Numbered from the stretch's first letter, positions 50,807 through 61,675 are shown. The stretch: 64,000 nt of DNA from Clostridia bacterium (GCA_017399305.1 JAFQDK010000039.1:1-64000), one strand, 5' to 3'. The notes: generated from the sequence alone by a model not told the origin. Made by a program: numbers and translations.

Positions 50807-53629
50807 TCACTTCAACTTTTCTGCAAGATACATACCCGTGTATGAGCCTTTGACTTTTGCTACCTCTTCGGGTGTACCCTCTGCAACTATTGTGCCTCCG
50901 CCGTCACCGCCCTCGGGGCCGAGGTCTATAATATGGTCAGCTATCTTTATCATATCGAGATTATGCTCAATAACAACCATGGTGTTTCCGCCGTCACAAA
51001 GACGTCCGAGCACCTCAATAAGTTTTGCAACGTCATCGGTGTGAAGTCCTGTTGTAGGCTCATCAAGTATATAGATAGTGCGTCCCGTAGAGCGTTTTGC
51101 AAGCTCGGTTGCAAGCTTAACGCGCTGTGCCTCACCGCCGGAAAGCGTGGTCGATGACTGACCTATCTTAACGTATCCGAGACCTACGTCAAAGAGTGTC
51201 TGTATCTTACGTTGGATTGAGGGAACACCGCTGAAGAATTCAAGTCCCTCTTCCACCGTCATTTCAAGCACATCGTAAATGCTCTTATCCTTATACTTTA
51301 CTTCAAGTGTTTCGCGATTGTAGCGCTTGCCGCCGCAAACGTCGCACTTTACGTACACGTCGGGGAGAAAGTGCATTTCAATGCACTTTACGCCGTCGCC
51401 CTCGCAGGCTTCACAGCGACCGCCCTTGATATTGAACGAAAAACGTCCGGATTTGTAGCCGCGCGCCTTTGCCTCGCGTGTTTTTGCAAACAGCTCACGG
51501 ATGTCAGAAAACACCCCTGTGTATGTTGCGGGATTTGAGCGCGGTGTGCGTCCGATTGGGCTCTGGTCAATGCAGATGACCTTGTCAAGCGACTTTACAC
51601 CCTCGATAGAATCATGGTCACCGGGGAAAGTATTTGCGCGGTTGAGAGTTGCCGCAAGGCTCTCATACAAAATTGAGTTTACGAGCGAGGATTTACCGCT
51701 GCCCGAAACGCCTGTCACCGCGATAAACTTACCTAATGGGAATGTAACGTCAATGTTTTTCAGGTTATGCTCTCTTGCTCCCTTTACGGTGAGGAAACTT
51801 CCGTTTCCCTCTCGACGCTTTTCGGGCACAGGTATAGTCTTAAGTCCTGCAAGATATGCACCCGTGATAGACTCCTTACACTTTGCAACCTCTGCGGGAG
51901 TACCTGCCGCCATTACCTTACCGCCGTGAATACCTGCCCCGGGGCCAATATCCACAACGTAGTCTGCCGCACGCATAGTATCTTCATCATGCTCAACCAC
52001 AACAACCGTATTGCCGAGGTCACGGAGCTTTTTCAGTGTTGCAATAAGCTTGTCGTTGTCTCTTTGATGAAGACCGATGCTCGGCTCGTCAAGGATATAC
52101 AGCACCCCGACAAGCGAGGAGCCTATCTGTGTTGCAAGGCGTATTCTCTGTGCCTCACCGCCAGAAAGCGTACCTGCCTTGCGCGCAAGATTGAGATATT
52201 CAAGACCTACGCTGCAAAGGAATGAAAGGCGCGCCTTTATCTCCTTTAAAATATCTGTTGCTATCTGTTCTTTTTCTGCATCAAGCTTGAGGTTTTCCAC
52301 GTATTCAAGCATATGATCGATAGGAAGCAGACAGATCTCGTGTATATTCTTGTCACCAACAGTTACGGACAGCATCATCTTATTAAGGCGTCCGCCGCCG
52401 CATTCGGGGCATATCTGCTCTTCAAGCAGAGTTTCATAATATTCAAGTCCGTAACTTTCACGACGGCGGTCTATCATCGGAATGATACCCTCAAAAGCAA
52501 CCGTCTGATGGTGCGCAGTTCCACCGAAATAGCGCGTTACCTTGTAAAGCTCCTTGCCTGTTCCATAAAGGAGCGCGTTCATCGCCGTGCGTGTAAATGT
52601 ATTTAAGGGCTGATCAAGTGTAAAGCCGAACTTTTTGCCGACCGCTTCAATAAGCGGACCGTTCCAGCTTTCCTCTTCCATAGTCTTAAAGCCGTTGCAA
52701 GCGATACCGCCATCGCGAAGCGAGAGAGTTTTATCCGGCATGAGCTTCTTTTCGGAAACTCTTGTCAACGCACCGAGACCCGAGCAACGCGGACATGCGC
52801 CGTTCGGCGCATTGAACGAGAACATTCGCGGCTCAAGCTCGCCAAAGCTTATACCGTGCTCCTCGCAAGCATATTTGAGCGAATAGTCGAACTCTTTTTC
52901 GTCACCCTCACGCGGCATTGTAACAACACGCACAACACCGTCGGTAAGACCTACCGCAGTTTCAACAGAATCGCCGATACGACTGCGAGAATCAGGACGG
53001 TTGACAATACGGTCTACGACAATATCAATGGTATGCTTGATGTTTTTGTCAAGCTTTATATCCTCGGTAAGGTCATAGAGGTTACCGTCAACACGCACAC
53101 GCGAATATCCGCTGCGGCGAGCATCGGTAAACACCTTTTCATGCATACCTTTTGCACTGCGGACAACAGGCGCAAGAATCATCATGCGCTCGCCCTCGGG
53201 AAAGCTCTGTATATGGTCGATAATAGTGTCAACCGTCTGTTGTTTTATTTCCTTATTGCACACAGGACAATGCGGTACTCCGCAACGTGAATAAAGCAAA
53301 CGCAGATAGTCGTAAATCTCAGTGACAGTACCCACTGTAGAACGTGGATTTTTCGACGTGGTTTTCTGGTCTATCGAAATAGACGGCGAAAGTCCCTCGA
53401 TGCTATCAACGTCGGGCTTGTCCACCTGTCCTAAAAACATTCGCGCATATGAAGACAGCGACTCTACAAAGCGGCGATGTCCCTCTGCATAGAGTGTGTC
53501 AAACGCGAGCGATGACTTGCCGCTGCCAGAAAGTCCTGTCAGCACGGTCAGCTTGTCTCTAGGTATTGTGAGGTCAATGTTTTTGAGGTTGTTGACCCTT
53601 GCACCTTTTATAATTATATCTTTTGCCAT
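50807..53629 (-). CDS. uvrA: excinuclease ABC subunit A
   Basis: Damage-recognition ATPase of nucleotide excision repair, 940 residues. Two ABC modules, each with Walker A ([10 protein letters not shown] near 31 and [10 protein letters not shown] near 640), two signature motifs ([32 protein letters not shown]) and Walker B ([30 protein letters not shown]). Zinc-binding [14 protein letters not shown]-like and CEACEGDG...[10 protein letters not shown] motifs. Upstream site is weak. It follows uvrB after 73 bases containing a hairpin repeat, in the same direction, so uvrB and uvrA are likely one unit. Confidence 0.98.
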   Translation of the reverse strand: MAKDIIIKGARVNNLKNIDLTIPRDKLTVLTGLSGSGKSSLAFDTLYAEGHRRFVESLSSYARMFLGQVDKPDVDSIEGLSPSISIDQKTTSKNPRSTVGTVTEIYDYLRLLYSRCGVPHCPVCNKEIKQQTVDTIIDHIQSFPEGERMMILAPVVRSAKGMHEKVFTDARRSGYSRVRVDGNLYDLTEDIKLDKNIKHTIDIVVDRIVNRPDSRSRIGDSVETAVGLTDGVVRVVTMPREGDEKEFDYSLKYACEEHGISFGELEPRMFSFNAPNGACPRCSGLGALTRVSEKKLMPDKTLSLRDGGIACNGFKTMEEESWNGPLIEAVGKKFGFTLDQPLNTFTRTAMNALLYGTGKELYKVTRYFGGTAHHQTVAFEGIIPMIDRRRESYGLEYYETLLEEQICPECGGGRLNKMMLSVTVGDKNIHEICLLPIDHMLEYVENLKLDAEKEQIATDILKEIKARLSFLCSVGLEYLNLARKAGTLSGGEAQRIRLATQIGSSLVGVLYILDEPSIGLHQRDNDKLIATLKKLRDLGNTVVVVEHDEDTMRAADYVVDIGPGAGIHGGKVMAAGTPAEVAKCKESITGAYLAGLKTIPVPEKRREGNGSFLTVKGAREHNLKNIDVTFPLGKFIAVTGVSGSGKSSLVNSILYESLAATLNRANTFPGDHDSIEGVKSLDKVICIDQSPIGRTPRSNPATYTGVFSDIRELFAKTREAKARGYKSGRFSFNIKGGRCEACEGDGVKCIEMHFLPDVYVKCDVCGGKRYNRETLEVKYKDKSIYDVLEMTVEEGLEFFSGVPSIQRKIQTLFDVGLGYVKIGQSSTTLSGGEAQRVKLATELAKRSTGRTIYILDEPTTGLHTDDVAKLIEVLGRLCDGGNTMVVIEHNLDMIKIADHIIDLGPEGGDGGGTIVAEGTPEEVAKVKGSYTGMYLAEKLK

Positions 53630-53640
53630 TGCAATAACGT

Positions 53641-53685
53641 GGAGAAAACCTTTTTATAAAAAGGTTTTCCAACACCCTTTCCAAC
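53641..53685 (-). repeat. hairpin repeat between uvrB and uvrA
   Basis: GGAGAAAACCTTTTT/AAAAAGGTTTTCC hairpin with a CACCCTTTCC flank: an inverted relative of 13997-14036. Without a clean T run it is more likely a processing or attenuation site than a full terminator. Confidence 0.6.
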
Positions 53686-53702
53686 AATTTATGAAAAAGT
53701 TA

Positions 53703-55664
53703 TTAAAGTCCTTTCAACTCTTTTATCTTATCTCTTAAGAACGCAGCTTTCTCAAATTCGAGCTTCTGAGCAGCCTGACGCATCTCGGTATTAAGCTGCT
53801 CGATAAGCTTTTCGCGCTCGGGCTTTGAAAGCTTCTTCTTTGCCTCTGCAACTTCTTTCTTGCTCTTGCCGCCGAGACTGATAACATCGCGCACGCCCTT
53901 GATAATTGTCTTCGGCTCGATACCGTTAGCCTTGTTATAAGCATCCTGAATAGAGCGGCGGCGCTCGGTCTCGTCAATTGCGCCTTTCATTGAACGTGTG
54001 ACGGTGTCGGCATACATTATTACCTTGCCACCTGCGTTTCGTGCGGCACGTCCAACCGTCTGCACAAGTGAAGTCTCGCTTCTTAGGAAGCCCTCTTTAT
54101 CTGCATCGAGTATCGCCACAAGCGACACCTCGGGAATGTCAAGCCCTTCTCGTAGCAGATTAATTCCCACAAGCACATCAAACACACCAAGACGCAGGTC
54201 GCGTACTATCTCCATTCGCTCCATGGTTTCAACGCTGTGGTGAATGTATTTTACCTTAATTCCGTTTTCGTCAAGGTAACCTGTTAAGTCCTCCGCCATT
54301 TTCTTTGTAAGCGTGGTGACAAGCACCCTTTCGCCGCGTTTACTTCTTGCGCGGATTTCACCCATAAGGTCATCAACCTGACCTTCAATAGGGCGAACCT
54401 CAACCACAGGATCAAGCAGGCCTGTCGGTCGGATGATCTGTTCAACTATCTGTCCGCTTCGGCTCTTTTCGTACTCACCCGGAGTTGCGCTGACGTAGAC
54501 AACCTGATTTATCTTACTCTCAAATTCATCAAAAAACAGCGGTCTGTTGTCGTATGCACTCGGTAAACGGAATCCAAATTCAACAAGATTTGTCTTTCTC
54601 GCTTTATCGCCTCCGCTCATGCCACGTACCTGCGGCAACGTCACGTGCGACTCGTCAATGAACATAAGAAAATCTTTAGGAAAATAGTCAAGCAACGTAT
54701 AAGGAGTTGAGCCTGCAGGACGGCGTGCCAAGACACGCGAATAGTTTTCAACGCCCGAGCAAAAGCCTACCTCGCGGAGCATCTCAAGGTCATACCGCGT
54801 GCGCTGTTCAATGCGCTGTGCCTCAATAAGCTTGTTCTGCGACTTGTAATACTCAATGCGCTCATCAAGTTCTTCTTCAATTTCTTTGAGTGCTTCTTCT
54901 CTCTTGTCATCAGTTACAGCATAATGCGTTGCAGGGAAAATTACCGACGTGTTAAGTGAGCGCACAAGCTCACCCGTGACCGCGTTTATTTCACTGATAC
55001 GATCTATTTCGTCTCCGAAAAACTCAACGCGCACAGTCTTTTCATTTTCAGACGCAGGAAAGATTTCAACAGTATCTCCGCGCACACGGAACTTTCCGCG
55101 CACAAATCCGACGTCATTACGCTCATAGCCTATCATAACAAGGCGGCGAAGTAATTCTTCCCTCTCCATTTCCATGCCTTCACGCATTACTATCTGGAGC
55201 TCCTGATACTCGGACGGGTCACCGAGCGAATAAATGCACGAAACGCTGGCAACGATGATAACGTCGCGGCGTTCAAACAGTGCACTGGTTGCACTGTGGC
55301 GCAGCTTGTCTATCTCGTCGTTTATCATCGCGTCCTTTTCTATATATATATCCTTGCCGGGAATATACGCCTCTGGCTGATAGTAATCGTAATAGGATAC
55401 AAAGTATTCTACCGCATTGTTCGGAAAAAACTCGCGGAACTCAGAGCAAAGCTGTGCCGCAAGAGTTTTGTTGTGTGCAAGCACAAGCGTTGGTCGGTTG
55501 ACGTTGGCGATGATATTCGCCATAGTAAACGTCTTGCCCGAGCCTGTGACACCAAGCAATGTCTGCTCGCTTATACCTGCATCAACTCCTGCAGAAAGCT
55601 TGTCTATAGCCTCAGGCTGGTCGCCTGTTGGCTTATATTTGGATACCAGTTTAAATTTTTCCAT
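53703..55664 (-). CDS. uvrB: excinuclease ABC subunit B
   Basis: Helicase-like damage-verification subunit, 653 residues. Walker [15 protein letters not shown] near residue 40, the beta-hairpin [74 protein letters not shown], and a C-terminal UVR motif ([24 protein letters not shown]) that binds UvrC. GGAG before the ATG. uvrC is not in this window. Confidence 0.98.
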   Translation of the reverse strand: MEKFKLVSKYKPTGDQPEAIDKLSAGVDAGISEQTLLGVTGSGKTFTMANIIANVNRPTLVLAHNKTLAAQLCSEFREFFPNNAVEYFVSYYDYYQPEAYIPGKDIYIEKDAMINDEIDKLRHSATSALFERRDVIIVASVSCIYSLGDPSEYQELQIVMREGMEMEREELLRRLVMIGYERNDVGFVRGKFRVRGDTVEIFPASENEKTVRVEFFGDEIDRISEINAVTGELVRSLNTSVIFPATHYAVTDDKREEALKEIEEELDERIEYYKSQNKLIEAQRIEQRTRYDLEMLREVGFCSGVENYSRVLARRPAGSTPYTLLDYFPKDFLMFIDESHVTLPQVRGMSGGDKARKTNLVEFGFRLPSAYDNRPLFFDEFESKINQVVYVSATPGEYEKSRSGQIVEQIIRPTGLLDPVVEVRPIEGQVDDLMGEIRARSKRGERVLVTTLTKKMAEDLTGYLDENGIKVKYIHHSVETMERMEIVRDLRLGVFDVLVGINLLREGLDIPEVSLVAILDADKEGFLRSETSLVQTVGRAARNAGGKVIMYADTVTRSMKGAIDETERRRSIQDAYNKANGIEPKTIIKGVRDVISLGGKSKKEVAEAKKKLSKPEREKLIEQLNTEMRQAAQKLEFEKAAFLRDKIKELKGL

Positions 55665-55758
55665 TTAAAACTCCACTATAGAAAAGGTTTGAAAAAAGCG
55701 ACAGTTATCGTATTATAATATTATAGCATAAATAAAAAGAGTTTTCCGCATTTTTCAC

Positions 55759-55796
55759 AAAAAAGCTTGCAAAGATTTTCTTTGCAAGCTTTTTAT
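55759..55796 (-). terminator. terminator overlapping the exonuclease stop codon
   Basis: AAAAAGCTTGCAAAG-ATTTT-CTTTGCAAGCTTTTT, a 15-bp stem. Confidence 0.85.
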
Positions 55797-56758
55797 CCTT
55801 CAGCCTTAGCTTTTTTCATTTTGCGCTGTTCTTTCATGCGCGCTTTAAAACGCTCTTTTCGTGACTCGGATTTCTCAAACACATCATCATAATGCTCGGT
55901 TGCATATTTGGACCCTTTAAAAATGTTGCGAACCGCAGATAGAGTATTATCCGAAACATGCGAAAACTTGATTCTGCCGATAAACTCACCGTGTTCAGCA
56001 CACTGTGCAAGGGCAATATAAAAATTACCGCCCTTTGTAACCCACTTTGAAGTTTCAAGCTTCTTGCGGCAGGTGGGACAAGGCATCTCTGCAAGCGCCT
56101 TGTCGGCAAACGCCGCACGCTTGTGCGGATAGGGATAAAACGAATCTGTAGAAAGCGGATGCTCCCAAAGAGTGCCCGAACTTCCGCCGCCGTATGCGGC
56201 TATACCACCCTCAAGATCAAGCTTCTTCGCCACAAGTGCAGTGTGATATGCGTCATGAAGTGCATCATGCGCTTCAAGCGTGGGCACTATGTCAAAGTAT
56301 TCAAGCGCATAAGCAAGTGAACGCTGTGACTTGCCTCCGTCTGTCTGGGTATTGAAAATGGTTTGCAGATTATATGATTTCTCACAAATTTCTGTACCAA
56401 GCCCCCATGAAATAAGGTTTTGGCGGAGAATCGGTATATCATCAAAGCCCCATGTCAAAAGTGTTGGATCCTCACCGCAAAACGCATCAAACTGAGCAAA
56501 TACAAGCGGAAATGTGTCTGCCGCGTTAAGCTCCTCTTTAGAAATGCCAGTAAGCTCGCGCACACGTTTATTAAGTCGTTTATAAAAATGCGGCTTCACG
56601 CAAAGCGAAAAGTCGCCGAGAATTTCACCATTATCACCGAGTTTAATTGCGCCTATTTGCATTATCTCGCCCGAAAGTTTAACACCGTTTTTCCCCTTCT
56701 GCGGCTGGGCTGCGCACATCGGCTGATTCCATTCCATATCAAATACGATATATGCCAT
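55793..56758 (-). CDS. DEDDh 3'-5' exonuclease (KapD/ERI-like)
   Basis: 321 residues. Exonuclease motif I FDMEW (Asp7, Glu9), motif II WGFDDIPIL, and motif III with HDALHDAYHTAL (His and Asp) place it in the DEDDh class. The C-terminal ~130 residues contain CPTC and a further Cys/His pair (CAEHGEF), a possible zinc-binding module for nucleic acid, and a Lys-rich tail (RMKEQRKMKKAK). Relatives include the sporulation inhibitor KapD. Substrate (RNA or DNA) cannot be decided. Confidence 0.85.
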   Translation of the reverse strand: MAYIVFDMEWNQPMCAAQPQKGKNGVKLSGEIMQIGAIKLGDNGEILGDFSLCVKPHFYKRLNKRVRELTGISKEELNAADTFPLVFAQFDAFCGEDPTLLTWGFDDIPILRQNLISWGLGTEICEKSYNLQTIFNTQTDGGKSQRSLAYALEYFDIVPTLEAHDALHDAYHTALVAKKLDLEGGIAAYGGGSSGTLWEHPLSTDSFYPYPHKRAAFADKALAEMPCPTCRKKLETSKWVTKGGNFYIALAQCAEHGEFIGRIKFSHVSDNTLSAVRNIFKGSKYATEHYDDVFEKSESRKERFKARMKEQRKMKKAKAEG

Positions 56759-56886
56759 AATTTCCTCACAAATATTAATACAACGCTAATTATAACATAT
56801 ATAAAAACAAAATGCTATAGAGATACAAAGATAATTCCCCATACATATACAATAATTTTCGTGTATCGTATGCATGATATTTTTGG

Positions 56887-56915
56887 TTGACCTTTACAAT
56901 AAAAGATGCTAAAAT
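56887..56915 (+). promoter_or_regulatory. promoter of stalk-domain gene 2
   Basis: TTGACC (56887-56892), 17-base spacer, TAAAAT (56910-56915); matches the promoter of paralogue 1 at 44634. Confidence 0.75.
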
Positions 56916-56955
56916 TATTTTATAAACAACAATTTAACCTATGGAGGTTTGTTTT

Positions 56956-58581
56956 ATGAGAAAGATTTTATGTGCAATTATCGCAATGCTGATGATCGTT
57001 TCAATGATCTGCATTGTCAGCGCAAACGATGAAACTGTTGTATACCTCAGTACCAGCACAGGTAGCAATGATAATGACGGTCTCACACCCCAAACTCCCA
57101 AAAAATCATACGAAAAGCTTGGCGGCAAAGGTGTCATGGGTCTGCTTGAAAGCGGCGGAACACTTGTTGTTGTCGGCAAATCATACCTCGGCGGCGACTA
57201 TGCAATGCCCAGAATGCGCGGTCCGCTGACTATCACCTCGGTATGGGACGGCGTTGACTATAAGAATGCAACTCCTGCGTCAAACCCTGCGTGTGCTTTC
57301 AAGCTTGCAGGCGGCGCTACCCTCTCCATACAGACAGAAGTCACATTTGATGACATCATCATCTTTCAGGAAGGCAAGCTGAACAACACAATCGTTGTTG
57401 AAGACGGCGGTATCCTCACAATAACCGAGTCTGTAATATGCATGACAAAGCAGCCCGACGTTTACTACAACATCGTAGTTGAAAGAGGCGGCACAGCGAT
57501 TATTAACGGCGGTATCTATTCCAGCGTTACAGGTGACGGCGACATTACTATCGGCGGCTCTGCAAAGATCCACGAAAAAGTAGAAGTTGACCCCAACGCT
57601 CCCGATGACGGCGACCTTCTTGCAGTTTTCCACAACTCCAACGCAAACGATCAGAACGACGGTCTCACGCCGTCCACCCCCAAAAAATCTCTCGGCAGTC
57701 TTACAAGCGGTCTTGTTTCACTCATTCCGCGTGGAGGTACAATCGTAACTGTCGGCAAATCGTACATCGGCTCAAACTTTACATTCCCCATTACATCCGG
57801 TCCTGTTACATTTACATCTGTTTGGAACGGCGTTGACTATAAGAATCCCGAACCTGCAACAAACCCCAGCTGTGCATTCAAAATGGCAAGCGGCGCTACT
57901 CTCACCATTGCAAGCGACCTTATCTTCAACGATATAATCCTCTTCCAGGAGAATAATCAGAACACCATTCACGTTACCGCAGGCGCAACACTTATCGTAA
58001 ACGATAACGTCGTATTCATGACAAAGCCCGGTAACGAATATCACTACCGTGTTATCGTAGACGAGGGATGCACTGCAATGCTCTCTGACGAAGCAATAAA
58101 GACATTTGATCTCTACGGTGCAGGCGAAGTTATCAACACTACCACCGGCGAAATGGTTGATCTCAAAGAATACGTTGCCCCTGTAGAGGGTGTCACCGAG
58201 GTAAGACTTACCATCGGTAGCAAAAACGGCTATATCAACGGCGTTGCAAGACCTCTTGACGCGGCTCCCATCATCAAAAACAACCGCACTATGCTTCCCG
58301 TCAGATTCCTTGCAAACGCATTTGGTGTTGAGAATGACGGCATCAAGTGGGATGCGGCAACACGCACTGCAACTCTCACAAATGACAGCGTAACCATCGT
58401 TGTGACAATTGATGCGCCCACAATGACTGTAAACGGAAATACAGTGGAGCTTGACTCACCTGCAATTATTGAAAATGACCGCACATATCTCCCCGTTCGC
58501 GCAATCGCAAACGCACTTGGCGTTGAAAACGACAACATCAAATGGGATGGCGCAACATCTACCGCAACTCTCGTTAAATAA
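56956..58581 (+). CDS. secreted protein with two beta-repeat units and stalk domains (paralogue 2)
   Basis: 541 residues, function unknown. Signal peptide MRKILCAIIAMLMIVSMICIVSA, two tandem ~180-residue units (STGSNDNDGLTPQTPKKS and NANDQNDGLTPSTPKKS openings; WDGVDYKNATPASNPACAF and WNGVDYKNPEPATNPSCAF), then two stalk repeats (MLPVRFLANAFGVENDGIKWD and YLPVRAIANALGVENDNIKWDG). Same domain order as the gene at 42987. GGAGG eight bases before ATG 56956; an upstream ATG at 56941 overlaps it. Monocistronic. Confidence 0.88.
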   Translation: MRKILCAIIAMLMIVSMICIVSANDETVVYLSTSTGSNDNDGLTPQTPKKSYEKLGGKGVMGLLESGGTLVVVGKSYLGGDYAMPRMRGPLTITSVWDGVDYKNATPASNPACAFKLAGGATLSIQTEVTFDDIIIFQEGKLNNTIVVEDGGILTITESVICMTKQPDVYYNIVVERGGTAIINGGIYSSVTGDGDITIGGSAKIHEKVEVDPNAPDDGDLLAVFHNSNANDQNDGLTPSTPKKSLGSLTSGLVSLIPRGGTIVTVGKSYIGSNFTFPITSGPVTFTSVWNGVDYKNPEPATNPSCAFKMASGATLTIASDLIFNDIILFQENNQNTIHVTAGATLIVNDNVVFMTKPGNEYHYRVIVDEGCTAMLSDEAIKTFDLYGAGEVINTTTGEMVDLKEYVAPVEGVTEVRLTIGSKNGYINGVARPLDAAPIIKNNRTMLPVRFLANAFGVENDGIKWDAATRTATLTNDSVTIVVTIDAPTMTVNGNTVELDSPAIIENDRTYLPVRAIANALGVENDNIKWDGATSTATLVK

Positions 58582-58583
58582 AT

Positions 58584-58612
58584 AAAAAGGACTGCTGAGC
58601 AGTCCTTTTTAT
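58584..58612. terminator. bidirectional terminator
   Basis: AAAAAGGACTGCT/AGCAGTCCTTTTT hairpin between convergent genes. Confidence 0.88.
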
Positions 58613-59385
58613 TTTTCGATTATCGCCCTCACCGTCGATGCTTGAAGCGATGGCATTTCGGGTTCACCGGAGCGCGCCTGTTCTGTAAATGCGGCGGCGA
58701 TAGCCACAGCATCTCCAATATCTTTATGTGATAAGGCAAACGCGCTAACACGGTCAAATGCATTTATTGCCTCAGCAATGTACCTTTTTACTCCGTCACA
58801 AGAGGCAGTCGAACCGAGAGGATAGTATTCATGCGATGCCACAATCATAGCAAGCGGCAATTCATACAAACGCATAAGAGAATTGCGGTATGCATCCGGC
58901 ATTCCTACTCCGCAACCGTAACGCGTGATACCGTAAAGCTGAACCGCGTCACCACTGATAAGAGTCATTGTCCTACGGTCAAGCACTGCAACCGCATCGG
59001 CAGAGTGTCCCGGCAGATGCAGTACTTCAAGCGACATCAGTATGTCACCGTCACGTATTATCTGCACATTCTCCTCACCATATAGCTCAATGGCGCGGCG
59101 CGATGCCGCCGCCACTTTTGCATTTTTAAGATGCGGCAAAAGAAATCTTATGCCGCCGCCATGGTCGCCGTGAAGATGTGTGCATAGCAGATATTTGATT
59201 TCGTCAAGCGCGGTACATTCCAAAAGTGCAGGCAATATCACTTCGTTTACATCGCGCTCACCTGCCGCCGCATCAATAAGCATCATGCCGTCATCGGTTT
59301 TTACCAAAAAAACCGCGGTATATATGTTTTCAAACGGCACTTTCAGCCGCATAATATTTTCAGTTATATTTTCAAAATGAAGCAT
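58609..59385 (-). CDS. MBL-fold metallo-hydrolase
   Basis: 258 residues. Metallo-beta-lactamase fold with TDDGMMLIDAAAG, the metal motif THLHGDHGGG (about 70), LPGHSADAV and LISGDAVQL, and a late SHEYYPLGS. The HxHxDH motif is complete, so a dinuclear metal site is likely. Substrate unknown; glyoxalase II or lactonase-type activities are possible. GAGG before the ATG. Divergent from marR; the gap contains the MarR operator. Confidence 0.9.
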   Translation of the reverse strand: MLHFENITENIMRLKVPFENIYTAVFLVKTDDGMMLIDAAAGERDVNEVILPALLECTALDEIKYLLCTHLHGDHGGGIRFLLPHLKNAKVAAASRRAIELYGEENVQIIRDGDILMSLEVLHLPGHSADAVAVLDRRTMTLISGDAVQLYGITRYGCGVGMPDAYRNSLMRLYELPLAMIVASHEYYPLGSTASCDGVKRYIAEAINAFDRVSAFALSHKDIGDAVAIAAAFTEQARSGEPEMPSLQASTVRAIIEK

Positions 59386-59451
59386 ATCGGACCTCGTAGG
59401 ATAGAATATATTTCATCTTACCACTAATTATGTAAAAATACAAGTATAACA

Positions 59452-59477
59452 ATAGTTGTTGACAAGTCAACAACTAT
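59452..59477 (+). promoter_or_regulatory. MarR operator palindrome
   Basis: ATAGTTGTTGAC-AA-GTCAACAACTAT: perfect 12-base arms. It covers the -35 box of the marR promoter and lies 67 bases from the divergent MBL start. Confidence 0.85.
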
Positions 59478-59487
59478 GTGCTACAAT
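59459..59487 (+). promoter_or_regulatory. promoter of the marR-acyl-CoA synthetase operon
   Basis: TTGACA (59459-59464), 17-base spacer, TACAAT (59482-59487), overlapped by the palindrome at 59452-59477. Confidence 0.85.
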
Positions 59488-59518
59488 ATAAATAATGACC
59501 TTATTACAGGAGGAAATT

Positions 59519-59959
59519 ATGGAACAAGAGCGTGTCATGCGCTTTACACATCTTATTGACGGTATCCACAAACGCATTCAAAAAATACGTACCGACAACG
59601 CGGCAACTTTCGGAGTAAAAGGCGTTCACGTTTTCTGGGTATATGAACTTCTTTCGCACCCCGAAGGTCTCAGTGCAACCGAGCTTGCGGCAAGCAGCCA
59701 GATTGACCGTTCGCTGATCTCGCGCGAGATCAGCGCCCTTGAAGCGCGCGGTTTTGTGCGTGCCGAAAAACAAAGCGGAAAGCGCACCTACAATTCAAAG
59801 CTTGTGCTGACCGAAACCGGAGTAGAGGCGGCGAAAAAAATTAAGGAAATCGCCATGGATTTCCAGAGTGAAGCAAGCAAAGACGTTCCCGTTGAAGAAC
59901 TCGAAATATTCTATTCAGTTTTGGAAAAGCTATATAACAATTTAGAGAATATTGAATAA
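59519..59959 (+). CDS. MarR-family transcriptional regulator
   Basis: 146 residues. Winged helix about 35-105: HVFWVYELLSHPEGLSATELAASSQIDRSLISREISALEARGFVRAEKQSGKRTYNSKLVLTETG. AGGAGG before ATG 59519. Nine bases before the acyl-CoA synthetase gene and downstream of a perfect palindrome over its own promoter, so autoregulation together with the synthetase is likely; the ligand may be a fatty acid or its CoA ester (inference from the operon). Confidence 0.93.
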   Translation: MEQERVMRFTHLIDGIHKRIQKIRTDNAATFGVKGVHVFWVYELLSHPEGLSATELAASSQIDRSLISREISALEARGFVRAEKQSGKRTYNSKLVLTETGVEAAKKIKEIAMDFQSEASKDVPVEELEIFYSVLEKLYNNLENIE

Positions 59960-59968
59960 GGAGCACTC

Positions 59969-61675
59969 ATGAAGAATTATCCTTTGTACGAATCAAAATC
60001 ATATGTAAACATCCGTGAGTTTCTTGCGCATATTGAAAAAAAATACAGTAATAATATCGCCATCTCGTTCAGAAAAAATCCTCATGATGACGAAATTCAG
60101 ACAAGAACCTACGCAAGACTCTGTGATGATGTGCGTTGTATAGCCACCGCACTGGTCGAGCGCGGATTCACCGCCGACGACCACTGCGCGCTCATCGGCA
60201 GACTTTCATACGGCTGGATATGCACATACTTCGCTATGCTGTCTATCGGCACCGTTCTCGTTCCTCTCGATCCTGACTGGAGCGCAGACGACCTTGCAGA
60301 TACTGTCACAAAAGCTGAATGTAAATATCTTTTCTGCTGTGACGATGTTCTTATAAACAAAGCGAAAACCATCTGCGAAGCGGCAGGCATTGAAACCGTA
60401 GTCGCAATTGACCAGGCTGAGCACGAGCTCACCATGGAAAAACTCATCCTTGAAGGTATGCAGCTCCGTGAAGATGGCAAGCGCGGATACGAAACTGCGA
60501 GAATCAATCCCGACAAGCTCTCTCTGCTTGTTTTCACATCGGGCACTACAGGCAAGGGCAAGGGCGTTATGCTCACTCAGACTGCTATCCTCTCAAACCT
60601 TTATGGTGCGCTTCGCATCCTTAAGATAAATGACCTTGGCAGAACCGTCGGCGTTCTCCCTCCACATCACACATTCGGCTCTACTATCAACATCTTAGGC
60701 AACCTGGCATTTGGTACAAACATGTACCTCTCCTCAGGCGTGCGCTATGTTGTAAAGGAACTCAAAGAGCACAGACCAACTCATCTTATCCTCGTTCCTC
60801 TTTATCTTGAAACCTTCTACCGCAAGATAAAGGCGGCGCTTACAGAAAGCGGAAAAGAGAAAATACTGAACAACCTCTTGAAGGTTACAAATGTTATCAG
60901 CCGCACAGGTCTTGATATGCGTCAAAAGCTTTACAAAGGATTGCTTTCGGCATTCGGCGGTGAGCTTAAGCTTGTTGTTTCGGGCGGCGCTCCGCTTTCA
61001 AGCGAGATTGCCGAAACATTTGAATCATTCGGTATCAAAATTGTAAACGGTTACGGCATTACAGAATGTGCTCCACTGCTTTCTGCAAACCGCGACAAGC
61101 AGCAGAAAAAAGGCAGTGTAGGTATGCCCGTACCCAATACAAAAATCAAAATCAAAGACCCCGATGAAAACGGTGAAGGTGAGATCTGCGCCAAAGGTCC
61201 AAACGTTATGCTCGGTTACTTCAAGGATCCCGAAGCGACTAACGATGTCTTTGACGAAGACGGATACTTCCGCACCGGCGACATCGGCAAACTCGACGAT
61301 GACGGTTGGCTTTATATCACCGGCCGTGTTAAAAACCTTATTATCCTCTCAAATGGCAAGAACGTATACCCCGAAGAAATCGAAATCGAGCTTGCAAGCG
61401 TTCCAGGTGTTATCGACGTTGTTGTTTATGAGGGTATATCCAAGCGCGGAGGAGAACACAACGCAATCGTTGCCGAGATTTTTCCGGATGCAGAATTCCT
61501 TAAGAAAAACAATATTGAAAATAAGCAGGAATACTTTAAAAAGTATATCAATGACTTCAACCGCAATGCAGTTGCGTATAAGAAGATCACAGTGCTTAAG
61601 ATACGCGAGACCGAGTTCCCAAAGAACACACTCCGCAAAATCACAAGATTCAAGATTGACAAGACCATTGACTAA
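59969..61675 (+). CDS. long-chain-fatty-acid-CoA ligase-like AMP-forming enzyme
   Basis: 568 residues. Adenylate-forming superfamily: P-loop LLVFTSGTTGKGKGVMLT near 190, VLPPHHTFGSTINIL, VVSGGAPLSSEIAETFESFG, NGYGITECAPL, YFRTGDIGKLDDDGWLYITGRVKNLIILSNGKNVYPEEIE, and the C-terminal catalytic Lys region FPKNTLRKITRF. Activates a carboxylic acid, most like long-chain fatty acids, as acyl-AMP and then acyl-CoA or acyl-carrier. AAGGAG before the ATG. Co-transcribed with marR. Confidence 0.9.
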   Translation: MKNYPLYESKSYVNIREFLAHIEKKYSNNIAISFRKNPHDDEIQTRTYARLCDDVRCIATALVERGFTADDHCALIGRLSYGWICTYFAMLSIGTVLVPLDPDWSADDLADTVTKAECKYLFCCDDVLINKAKTICEAAGIETVVAIDQAEHELTMEKLILEGMQLREDGKRGYETARINPDKLSLLVFTSGTTGKGKGVMLTQTAILSNLYGALRILKINDLGRTVGVLPPHHTFGSTINILGNLAFGTNMYLSSGVRYVVKELKEHRPTHLILVPLYLETFYRKIKAALTESGKEKILNNLLKVTNVISRTGLDMRQKLYKGLLSAFGGELKLVVSGGAPLSSEIAETFESFGIKIVNGYGITECAPLLSANRDKQQKKGSVGMPVPNTKIKIKDPDENGEGEICAKGPNVMLGYFKDPEATNDVFDEDGYFRTGDIGKLDDDGWLYITGRVKNLIILSNGKNVYPEEIEIELASVPGVIDVVVYEGISKRGGEHNAIVAEIFPDAEFLKKNNIENKQEYFKKYINDFNRNAVAYKKITVLKIRETEFPKNTLRKITRFKIDKTID

